Of a stretch of DNA of 7,590 nt, positions 1-5,382 are shown one piece after another (the first letter of the stretch is position 1; each line of letters begins with the position of its first letter). The DNA is from Chloroflexota bacterium (GTDB taxonomy: Bacteria > Chloroflexota > Anaerolineae > 4572-78 > J111). Made by a program: the position numbers and the translations under genes. The stretch spans positions 1-7,590 of the forward strand of contig RFJV01000100.1 in assembly GCA_003694775.1 (NCBI GenBank), read 5' to 3'. The notes under the pieces are model-generated. The model saw only the letters and a list, made by a program, of their open reading frames with translations, did no database searches and had not been told where the DNA came from.

Positions 1-27
1 GACGGATACGTTCATATATGCGGAGAG

Positions 28-83
28 GCGATAGTGCGATAATGCGATAGTGCGATAATGCGATAGTGCGATAATGCGATAAT
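28..83. repeat. Tandem array of 8-bp unit GCGATA(G/A)T, 7 copies
   Basis: Seven consecutive 8-bp units start at 28, 36, 44, 52, 60, 68 and 76. The first six alternate strictly between GCGATAGT and GCGATAAT, so the array is also three copies of a 16-bp unit plus one extra GCGATAAT. A degenerate eighth unit, GCGCGATT, follows at 84. The array is non-coding and about 290 bases upstream of the nearest start codon. The perfect periodicity points to recent slippage or unit duplication. No function can be read from the sequence. Confidence 0.9.
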
Positions 84-157
84 GCGCGATTGAGAAAAAA
101 TACACCCGTAGTTTATACGATTTTACCCAATCGCGGAAATATTGATAGCTCTGCCAT

Positions 158-204
158 CGAATTTACGAATGGATGAATGGACGATTCGTAAACTCGTAAA
201 TTCG
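158..204. repeat. Nested inverted repeats with alternative hairpins
   Basis: CGAATTTACGA (158-168) is perfectly complementary to TCGTAAATTCG (194-204), an 11-bp stem with a 25-base loop. Within it TTTACGAAT (162-170) pairs perfectly with ATTCGTAAA (184-192), a 9-bp stem with a 13-base loop. The two stems share the left arm and exclude each other. The loop segment 165-183 matches 17 of 19 positions of 7243-7261 near the tRNA gene, so this looks like a member of a dispersed intergenic repeat family. Confidence 0.75.
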
Positions 205-266
205 TGTTTTCGGGCGGTATTCGTGGACGGCCAAACATTGAAATGCGCCCTTAACTTGACGTAATG

Positions 267-296
267 TTGTATTGTTCTCCCCTTTTATGGTATAAT
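267..296 (+). promoter_or_regulatory. Extended -10 promoter for the SH3b gene
   Basis: A perfect TATAAT lies at 291-296, preceded by TGG at 288-290, which makes an extended -10 element (TGnTATAAT). A weak -35, TTGTAT at 267-272, is 18 bp upstream and matches consensus at three of six positions. Transcription would start near 303 and leave a leader of about 70 bases before the ATG at 374. The extended -10 may compensate for the poor -35. Confidence 0.6.
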
Positions 297-373
297 GGAC
301 TTGTATTCGCATAACAATACTTGCTCGTCCTGTTGGAACGCGGATGTGATGCCTTTGGGAGACAGGTAATCCT

Positions 374-1321
374 ATGAAGCCACGATACTGGAGCCTGGCG
401 ATTGTTTTGATTCTTATCAACTACATCATTTTTGCCACGCTCTTTACCCGCCTTCTGGATACCGATTTCAGCGCGGCTTACGTTACCCGGACTCCCCAGC
501 CTACCTTTACGCCTGCTCCGGCCCAGCCGTTCGTGGTCATCCCCACGCCGACACCGTACATCCCGCCGCCAACCCCAACCGCCACCCGTGTTATCCAGCC
601 GGCCGCTCCGCCCGCCGGCGACAGTCTGGCAAACCAGCCGCCGCCTCCCCAGCCGGAACTGGTCGCGCCGGGACCGGTCAATATTCGTTCTGGCCCCGGT
701 CTGAACTACAGCGTGATTGGCCGGCTCAATCCCAACACCACTGCCGCCATTGTAGGCCGCAACACCGACGCGTCCTGGTGGCAAATCAAAATCACCGACG
801 ACCGCTTTGGTTGGGTGTCCAATTCGGTGGTGAGCGCCCGCAATACCGAAAATGTCCCCCTGGCTCAGGCTCCCGCACCGCCGCCGGCGCCCCCCTCTCC
901 CCAGCCGGCCAGCAGTGCCCCACCGGCCCAGTCCCAGCCTCAGCGCCCCAAATACCAGTACGAGCCTACCGGCTGGTACGACGACACCAACCACGGCCTG
1001 ACCCGCTTTATGGGCGAAATCAAGGATGTCAACGGCAACCCGGTGAACGGGGTATTTGTTCAGGCCAGCTGTGGGGATTATTCCACCATTTCTTACCCTT
1101 CTGGTCCGGTCGGATGGGGGGCGTTGGGCGAAAGCGCCGACTGGCCGCCCGGTTTTTACGACATCACCGTCGACTCCAAGCCCGTGCCCTGCATCTGGAC
1201 GCTGACCGTGGTGGAAACGGACGACCGCAAAACGGTCAAGGCCCGTCTCTCCGAGAGCGTGCCGGTGGAAGTCACTTTCGATAAGTCGGTCATCGTGGCT
1301 AACTGGCGCAAGAATTGGTAA
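374..1321 (+). CDS. Membrane-anchored SH3b-domain protein with Pro-rich linkers
   Basis: A 315-aa protein. Residues 7-28 form one hydrophobic segment behind a short basic start, a signal anchor that places the rest outside the cell. Residues 38-96 are a Pro/Thr/Ala-rich linker containing PTPTP runs. Residues about 98-155 are a bacterial SH3 (SH3b) domain, with the typical VNIRSGPGLNYSVIG motif at 102-116 and a WW pair at 135-136. Residues 163-195 are a second Pro-rich linker. Residues 197-315 are a beta-rich domain (GEIKDVNGNPVNGVFV, 214-229) resembling carboxypeptidase-regulatory or Ig-like folds; its two cysteines, 233 and 273, could form a disulfide. SH3b domains usually bind cell-wall or other surface components, so a wall-associated role is likely, but no enzyme motif is visible. 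The ATG at 374 has a short AGGT (364-367) in place and starts just before the anchor. The gene is monocistronic and converges on the glycosyltransferase. Confidence 0.85.
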   Translation: MKPRYWSLAIVLILINYIIFATLFTRLLDTDFSAAYVTRTPQPTFTPAPAQPFVVIPTPTPYIPPPTPTATRVIQPAAPPAGDSLANQPPPPQPELVAPGPVNIRSGPGLNYSVIGRLNPNTTAAIVGRNTDASWWQIKITDDRFGWVSNSVVSARNTENVPLAQAPAPPPAPPSPQPASSAPPAQSQPQRPKYQYEPTGWYDDTNHGLTRFMGEIKDVNGNPVNGVFVQASCGDYSTISYPSGPVGWGALGESADWPPGFYDITVDSKPVPCIWTLTVVETDDRKTVKARLSESVPVEVTFDKSVIVANWRKNW

Positions 1322-1323
1322 GC

Positions 1324-1347
1324 AGGATAACTGCTAGCAGTTGTCCT
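1324..1347. terminator. Hairpin between convergent genes
   Basis: AGGATAACTGCT (1324-1335) pairs with AGCAGTTGTCCT (1336-1347). The stem is 12 bp with one G-T wobble (1328/1343) and is centred on GCTAGC. It starts two bases after the TAA of the SH3b gene and overlaps the TAG of the convergent glycosyltransferase gene (1346-1348). No run of T follows on either strand, so termination by this hairpin alone is uncertain. Position and symmetry suggest a shared end signal for both genes. Confidence 0.5.
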
Positions 1348-3676
1348 ACTGATTTTCGGGCGAAACTCGAAACGGCCGGCTGTAAGCCGAAAACAGCATC
1401 CCACGCTCGTCGGGCCAGGTAAACCGCAGACGGTACACGCCCGGAGCCAGGCCGGTCAACCACAGGTCAAACTGCGCCCGCACCACCTCGCCCGCCTGCC
1501 ACTGCCGGGGCGGATAATCCACGCCCGCCGGCGGCGCGGTCAGCCGGAGGCCCGTTTCCTGCCCCCAAATCGTTTCCACCGCCATCACCATCTGGTCAGA
1601 CATGGAGGCCGCGGTCTCCCCGGCCTGCCAGTATAGAGTCACGTGAAGCGGGTCGCCCGGATAAAGGGGCGTCTCCGGCGTGGAGCGGTAGCCCGGCTTG
1701 TACAGGTCGTACCCCAGCAGGGTGGCCCCGCCCACCGGCGTCCTGCTCCGCACCTGCAGGCGCAGAGCCTCCGGCGGAAACGGTTTCTCAGGCCGGACCA
1801 CTTCAATTTCTCCCAGCTCGACAAAATCCTGCCGACTGCCCGCCTGCGGCAGTCGCTGGCCGGTGGCGCTGTGGTACAGCCCGGCAATCAGCCGGTAGCG
1901 ACCGGGCGGCGTGCCCGGCTCGATAAACAGCCCGTGCCGGTCGACCACCGCCGCGGCGGGAGTCCAGTCCGTGGTGGGCGTCGCCGGCGACGCGTCCCGC
2001 TGACCGGCCAGATGCCCGGCCCCGTCCAGGGCCTGCACAAACACCGTGTACGGCTCCGACAGCGCGGCGTCGGTTTGCCAGGTCAGCTCCACCTGCAGGA
2101 TGTCGCCCGCCACCACCTGCTCCCCGGACAGGGCCACCTCCACCAGCCGGATATGTTCGCCCAGCCGGACATTCACCGCCTGCCGCCGGCGGTTCATTTC
2201 GACCTGCCGCCCGGCGTAGCTGACCAGCCGGACGTTGCCGTACCAGCGGTCTGTGGCCTTGTAGAGATTCTGGTTGAGCCAGCCCTCAATCAGCCCCTGC
2301 GGGTCGGCCTGGTGCTGTGCCCAGTAGACCGCGTACACATTCCGGTGACGGGCGGCAATCTGCGCCAGCTCCTGCACCGTGGCGGTCTGGTCCAGGGGAC
2401 GGCGCCGCGGCAGGGGGTACACCTTTGCCGCGGCGGGGGGCGGCTGGCGGTAGTAGTAGCCGAACACGTCCTGCTGGCCTTCGGCGTTCAGGATAACCGC
2501 ATCGTCCGGGCCGGACACGGCCTTGATGAAAGCTACAATGCCCCGGTAGTCGTCGCGGGCGAAGGCCGGGTTCGTATAGTAATGGTACAGAGCCAATGCC
2601 GACCCGCCGGCCAGCGCGGCCAGCGCCGCGGCGGAAAAGACCAGTCCGGGCAGGCCGGGCAAACTGCGGCGAAGCTGAACCAGCGACAGGGCCAGCAGGA
2701 GTGCCAGGGCTGGCCCGGCCACCAGCAGAAATTTCAGAAAGGCGGGGCTGTAGATGACCAGGGTCAGCACCACCGGCAGGAGGAGCCACAGCCAGACCAG
2801 CAGAAGGTCACGGCGGGTGTTCTGTCCCCGGCGGATGCCGGTCAGGCTGACCAGCAGAAGCGCGGCCAGGCTGGCGGTCAGTCCCCAGCCGGTAGCCCAC
2901 GGCCACGACAGGCCAAACAGCAGGGTGGCGGCTGTGGTGTGGAGCGCGGCCGGCAGGTCAACCGCGGCCCGCTCTGCCGGCCAGGTGGTCACCTGCCGCC
3001 AGGCGATGGGAAGCCACGGCAGGTAGAGCACCGCGGGCACGGCCTGGGCCGCCAGCCAGCCAGCGGCCTTGCGGCGCAGGTCGGCGGGATTTTGCCAGAC
3101 ATGCCCCAGCGCGGCCAGGTTGACCGTCAGGGGAACCAGGGGAAAGGCGTAATGGGTGTACAGGCCGGCGGTGGCGGCCGCGGCGTACCCGGCCAGCGGC
3201 CAGAAAGCCGGTCCGGCCGTGTCGAAATAACGGTGTGCTGTGTATACCGCGACCGCGGCCAGGAGGGTCAGCAGGATGTACATCCGGGCCTCCTGGCTGT
3301 AGTACACCTGAAACGGCGACACCGCGGCCAGAGCCGCGGCCAGCAGACCTACCCGTGGGCCGAACATCCGCCGTCCCAGCCGCCACACCAGCCAGACCAG
3401 CCCCACCCCCAGCACTGCAGACAGGGAACGCAGGCCGGCCTCGGTGGAACTAAAGGCCGCAGTCCAGATTTTCAACAGCCAGTAGTACAGCGGCGGGTGA
3501 ATGTCGAACGCGGTGCGGCGGGCAATTTCGGCAAAGGTGTGTTCGGCCAGGGCCGCGCTGTTTCCCTCGTCGGACCAGAGGGACTGCCCGGCCAGCCGGT
3601 AAAAGCGGAGCCACGCCGCCAGGGCCAGAATGAGCGGGATAGAAAGACGGGTGCGGGAAGCTGGTTTAGGAGACAT
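1346..3676 (-). CDS. GT39-type (ArnT/PMT-like) membrane glycosyltransferase with C-terminal beta domains
   Basis: A 776-aa protein. Residues 11-370 form many hydrophobic segments typical of GT-C family 39 enzymes, which transfer sugars from polyprenyl-phosphate donors on the outer face of the membrane. Family hallmarks are SDEG (35-38, with the expected catalytic-site acidic pair DE in the first external loop), DIHPPLYY (58-65) and YYSQEARMY (125-133). Residues 371-490 are a soluble extracellular region beginning with DDYRGIVAFIK. Two related beta-sandwich units follow, about 505-628 and 635-774, each with the same core (LQVELTWQT at 527-535, LHVTLYWQA at 677-685). The long tail exceeds the usual 450-600 residues of the family and may bind the acceptor glycan. 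The substrate cannot be inferred. The start ATG is two bases after the stop of the 153-aa gene and has no visible Shine-Dalgarno, so it may be translated by reinitiation. No symbol is assigned. Confidence 0.85.
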   Translation of the reverse strand: MSPKPASRTRLSIPLILALAAWLRFYRLAGQSLWSDEGNSAALAEHTFAEIARRTAFDIHPPLYYWLLKIWTAAFSSTEAGLRSLSAVLGVGLVWLVWRLGRRMFGPRVGLLAAALAAVSPFQVYYSQEARMYILLTLLAAVAVYTAHRYFDTAGPAFWPLAGYAAAATAGLYTHYAFPLVPLTVNLAALGHVWQNPADLRRKAAGWLAAQAVPAVLYLPWLPIAWRQVTTWPAERAAVDLPAALHTTAATLLFGLSWPWATGWGLTASLAALLLVSLTGIRRGQNTRRDLLLVWLWLLLPVVLTLVIYSPAFLKFLLVAGPALALLLALSLVQLRRSLPGLPGLVFSAAALAALAGGSALALYHYYTNPAFARDDYRGIVAFIKAVSGPDDAVILNAEGQQDVFGYYYRQPPPAAAKVYPLPRRRPLDQTATVQELAQIAARHRNVYAVYWAQHQADPQGLIEGWLNQNLYKATDRWYGNVRLVSYAGRQVEMNRRRQAVNVRLGEHIRLVEVALSGEQVVAGDILQVELTWQTDAALSEPYTVFVQALDGAGHLAGQRDASPATPTTDWTPAAAVVDRHGLFIEPGTPPGRYRLIAGLYHSATGQRLPQAGSRQDFVELGEIEVVRPEKPFPPEALRLQVRSRTPVGGATLLGYDLYKPGYRSTPETPLYPGDPLHVTLYWQAGETAASMSDQMVMAVETIWGQETGLRLTAPPAGVDYPPRQWQAGEVVRAQFDLWLTGLAPGVYRLRFTWPDERGMLFSAYSRPFRVSPENQ

Positions 3677-3678
3677 TG

Positions 3679-4140
3679 CTATCTGAAGGTGGCCATACTG
3701 ACAATGGAAAAGATGTCTGCTCCATCGCGAAGCATCTGGAATAACCTGAGGTTCAAGTCGCCATCCGGGTAGTTGGTCTTTTCCTGAATCATTATCAGCT
3801 CCACAATCACCAGCAAAAACTCAATCGAGTACTCTCCGTACTGCTCCAGGTCGCTGAACGGGTAGATATGGGATGGGGAAAAAATTTGCAGGCTGGGGGG
3901 AAATGTTGTGCTGGGATGCACCTGCATAATCAAATTGTTAATGATGTGGTCGAGCAGTAGATTGGTCAGGGTGGGGTTGCCGCCGCGCTTGGCAAACAAA
4001 TCGACAATGAGATGAATATGTTTGGGAGTTCGCCATCTTTTGCCCGGTTCCCGGTATTTAACGATAAAGTCATACCGCGATTTTTTCCCCGGCAGGACTT
4101 CAATTTCAACCCCCTTTGCTGTGGTGTAAATAACCGGCAT
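3679..4140 (-). CDS. Unknown 153-aa protein; candidate restriction endonuclease by context
   Basis: I do not recognise a family. The first 50 residues are basic (GKK 18-20, GKRWRTPKH 33-41) and could contact DNA. Residues 40-75 and 97-145 look mostly helical, the latter amphipathic with a hydrophobic stretch at 106-118. There is no signal peptide and no obvious membrane span. A PD-(D/E)xK site is not convincing: E12/E14, D24 and K28 (YDFIVK, 23-28) are the only nearby acidic-lysine combination and the spacing is unusual. HNH, GIY-YIG and PLD motifs are absent. The gene starts 8 bases after the HTH stop, and its ribosome binding site GAGGAG overlaps the last two Glu codons of that gene, so the two are co-expressed. 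In controller-type systems this is the endonuclease position, and PvuII endonuclease is of similar size (157 aa). It could instead be an accessory or specificity factor. Confidence 0.8.
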   Translation of the reverse strand: MPVIYTTAKGVEIEVLPGKKSRYDFIVKYREPGKRWRTPKHIHLIVDLFAKRGGNPTLTNLLLDHIINNLIMQVHPSTTFPPSLQIFSPSHIYPFSDLEQYGEYSIEFLLVIVELIMIQEKTNYPDGDLNLRLFQMLRDGADIFSIVSMATFR

Positions 4141-4148
4141 GATTTTAT

Positions 4149-4364
4149 CTACTCCTCGGCCAGGAAGTAAGAAATGGGTTTGTTGTACAGCCGGGCAAAT
4201 GCCTCAAGCTCAAAGATATCCAGCCGTCGCTTGCCGGTTTCACAGCGTGAAATGTAGGACTGGGTTTTCCCCAGTCTGTTAGCCGCTTCAACCTGGCTTA
4301 ATCCCAGCGCCTCTCTGGCTTTGCGCAAGTTCAGGGCAACATGATGGGGGGTGGTCTGCTTCAT
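4149..4364 (-). CDS. XRE-family HTH regulator, likely R-M controller protein
   Basis: A 71-aa protein consisting of a single Cro/C1-type helix-turn-helix: LSQVEAANRLG at 22-32 forms the first helix and turn, TQSYISRCETGKR at 34-46 is the recognition helix region, and LEAFARLYNKPISYFL at 53-68 closes the fold. This is the size and layout of restriction-modification controller (C) proteins, which bind as dimers to inverted repeats. I chose the ATG at 4364 because AAAGGT lies 7 bases upstream. The in-frame ATG at 4391 would add 9 residues encoded inside the operator and has no ribosome binding site. The matching inverted repeat overlaps the Shine-Dalgarno, which suggests autoregulation. The gene is followed after 8 bases by the 153-aa gene. 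It is cytoplasmic and DNA-binding. An ordinary antitoxin-like XRE protein is the alternative. Confidence 0.85.
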   Translation of the reverse strand: MKQTTPHHVALNLRKAREALGLSQVEAANRLGKTQSYISRCETGKRRLDIFELEAFARLYNKPISYFLAEE

Positions 4365-4373
4365 TGCTTTACC

Positions 4374-4394
4374 TTTATGCAAAAACTGCATAAA
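4374..4394. promoter_or_regulatory. Operator-like inverted repeat upstream of the HTH gene
   Basis: TTTATGCA and TGCATAAA are separated by 5 bases (AAAAC): 8-bp arms, perfect symmetry. The core TTATGCA-N5-TGCATAA (4375-4393) is shared with the site before the methyltransferase gene. It overlaps the ribosome binding site of the regulator gene (4371-4376) and, at the other end, the T-tract of the methyltransferase terminator. I could not find good -10 and -35 boxes around it on the minus strand, so expression from here may be weak or depend on activation. Confidence 0.7.
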
Positions 4395-4429
4395 AAAGGC
4401 GCTCCAGCTAGCTGGAGCGCCTTTTTTAT
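4390..4429. terminator. Strong bidirectional rho-independent terminator (40-bp perfect palindrome)
   Basis: Bases 4390-4409 are exactly complementary to 4410-4429. The GC-rich stem (GGCGCTCCAGCT and its complement) is flanked by six A on one side and six T on the other, so it reads as an intrinsic terminator on both strands. It starts 22 bases after the stop of the methyltransferase gene and should end that transcript before the regulator gene. The centre is AGCTAGCT, giving a tight loop. Confidence 0.9.
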
Positions 4430-4451
4430 CACCGGAATAAAGTGTTTATTT

Positions 4452-5336
4452 CTATACTTCATAGTTAAGCACCAGCAGTTCTCTAATTTTTCCGCGTCCT
4501 TCAGGGTTGGAATTGATAGCACGGGATGCCTTGACTGCAATGCAGTTAAAATCTTTGTACAGGGCTAAAGTATCATCAACCCACGAGTTGCTCAGCATGA
4601 GTTTACAGCCGCGGTGGTCCAATTCTCTAAAGACTGAGGCCAGAGCTTGCTGTTCTTCTTCGCCAAAGGGAGTTTCTGTATAGCTTGTGAAGCTGGATGT
4701 TTTAGACAGGGGGGCGTACGGCGGGTCAAAATAGATAAAGTCCCCGGCTTGCGCCCAGGATAGAACTTCGCGGAAATCCGCCGTTTTCAGTTCGACCCCC
4801 TGCAGAGCGAAGCTGGCGCTTTTTAGTTCTGCTTCTTCAAAAACGCGAGGATTAACATAGCTCCCCATTGGGACATTGAACTGCCCGGAGCGGTTCACCC
4901 GGTACAGACCGTTGTAGCAGGTTTTATTCAGGTAAATAAATCGGGCGGCTCGTTCCACGGGAGACAGATTTTCGACCTGTAAACTGCGGATGGAGTAATA
5001 GTAGTCCTTACTGTGCCGTTCACGGTGGCGGGTTAGCAGGACTATCAGCTCGTCAACGTTGTCCCGCACCGCCACATAGCAGTTTATCAGTTCTGCGTTG
5101 GCATCGGTCAGACGAGCAGTTTTGAATTGAATCAATCCCTGTTTGCGCAGGGTAAACAACTGCCAGTAGACAGCCGCGCCGCCGGTGAATGGCTCGCTGT
5201 AGCGTTCAAAGTACCTGGGAAAAAATGGTGTAAGCTGAGGGAGCAGTTGGGTTTTGCCGCCGGCCCATTTCAGGAATGGTTTGGGGTAGATATTGACGGC
5301 TTCCATGTCAAACAAACGCGGCTGGTTGCCCTGCAT
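4452..5336 (-). CDS. Dam/DpnM-like adenine-N6 DNA methyltransferase (D12 class)
   Basis: A 294-aa protein of the usual length for the family. It transfers methyl from S-adenosylmethionine to the N6 of adenine, most likely in GATC. The N-terminal FLKWAGGK (21-28) and EPFTGGAAVYW (48-58) form the AdoMet-binding part (motifs X and I). LNKTCYNGLYRVN (136-148) belongs to the target-recognition region common to Dam and DpnM. FDPPY (203-207) is motif IV with the catalytic DPPY. The C-terminal NPEGRGKIRELLVLNY (277-292) is typical of this group. The ATG at 5336 is chosen because a near-perfect AAGGAGGT (5341-5348) lies 4 bases upstream; an in-frame TTG at 5354 would run through the operator. GATC specificity is inferred from the family and supported by the absence of GATC in the window. 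Candidate modification subunit of the adjacent system; an orphan methylase is less likely given the paired operators. Confidence 0.92.
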   Translation of the reverse strand: MQGNQPRLFDMEAVNIYPKPFLKWAGGKTQLLPQLTPFFPRYFERYSEPFTGGAAVYWQLFTLRKQGLIQFKTARLTDANAELINCYVAVRDNVDELIVLLTRHRERHSKDYYYSIRSLQVENLSPVERAARFIYLNKTCYNGLYRVNRSGQFNVPMGSYVNPRVFEEAELKSASFALQGVELKTADFREVLSWAQAGDFIYFDPPYAPLSKTSSFTSYTETPFGEEEQQALASVFRELDHRGCKLMLSNSWVDDTLALYKDFNCIAVKASRAINSNPEGRGKIRELLVLNYEV

Positions 5337-5346
5337 TTCGACCTCC

Positions 5347-5365
5347 TTATGCAATTATTGCATAA
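5347..5365. promoter_or_regulatory. Operator-like inverted repeat upstream of the methyltransferase gene
   Basis: TTATGCAA and TTGCATAA are separated by 3 bases (TTA), with perfect 8-bp arms. The core TTATGCA-N5-TGCATAA has the same sequence and spacing as the site at 4375-4393. It touches the Shine-Dalgarno (5341-5348) and fully covers the predicted -10 box of the methyltransferase promoter. Binding of the HTH regulator would be expected to repress this gene. Confidence 0.7.
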
Positions 5366-5382
5366 AAAGGCGGTTTCGGCAA
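5354..5382 (-). promoter_or_regulatory. Predicted promoter of the methyltransferase gene
   Basis: On the minus strand, AATAAT (5354-5359) matches the -10 consensus at five of six positions. TTGCCG (5377-5382), with the TTG of the -35 consensus, is exactly 17 bp upstream. Transcription would start near 5347, giving a very short leader that begins about at the Shine-Dalgarno. The promoter fits in the 17-base gap after the glycoside hydrolase stop codon. Confidence 0.5.

Larger units (their letters stand above)
1..373. other. Non-coding region upstream of the SH3b gene
   Basis: I see no credible gene in this 373-base stretch. Short open frames here lack ribosome binding sites and protein-like composition. 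It holds, in order, a tandem array of an 8-bp unit, an AT-rich segment (about 90-150), nested inverted repeats, and a promoter with a leader of about 70 bases in front of the gene that starts at 374. The sequence left of the array is too short to tell which gene precedes it. Confidence 0.6.
3679..5382 (-). other. Putative C-protein-type restriction-modification cassette
   Basis: The block contains, in minus-strand order, a methyltransferase gene, a strong terminator, an HTH regulator gene and a 153-aa unknown gene. GC content is lower than on either side: sampled lines run about 47-53 % inside and 63-77 % outside. It fills exactly the space between the stop of the glycoside hydrolase gene (5383) and the start of the glycosyltransferase gene (3676). 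I found no integrase, transposase, att-like direct repeat or insertion sequence at its edges. Gene order and paired operators resemble type II systems such as PvuII or BamHI, where a small controller protein and the endonuclease share an operon. Acquisition by transfer is inferred from composition and position. Confidence 0.6.

Noticed and set aside
28..90. CRISPR array
   Set aside because: Units are 8 bp, contiguous and without spacers; no cas genes are present.
256..296. TTGACG at 256-261 as the -35 for TATAAT at 291
   Set aside because: The spacing is 29 bp, far from the usual 16-18 bp.
1643..3772. Long plus-strand open frame (709 codons) opposite the glycosyltransferase gene
   Set aside because: It lies antisense to a clear GT39 gene in GC-rich DNA, where stop codons are rare in the opposite frame. 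Its translation is Gln/Gly/Arg-rich with no domain-like pattern.
3916..3929. Third operator (ATGCA-CC-TGCAT) inside the 153-aa gene
   Set aside because: The spacer is 2 bp instead of 5 and the outer TTA arm is missing on one side, so it does not match the two promoter sites.
3679..4140. PD-(D/E)xK catalytic site around residues 12-28 of the 153-aa protein
   Set aside because: The acidic residues and lysine are present but not in the canonical spacing, and no family resemblance is visible, so I do not claim it.
4365..4391. Upstream ATG at 4391 as start of the HTH gene
   Set aside because: It has no ribosome binding site and its codons are the operator itself; the ATG at 4364 has AAAGGT at good spacing.
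5337..5354. TTG at 5354 as start of the methyltransferase gene
   Set aside because: It would translate the operator and the Shine-Dalgarno; the ATG at 5336 follows AAGGAGGT.
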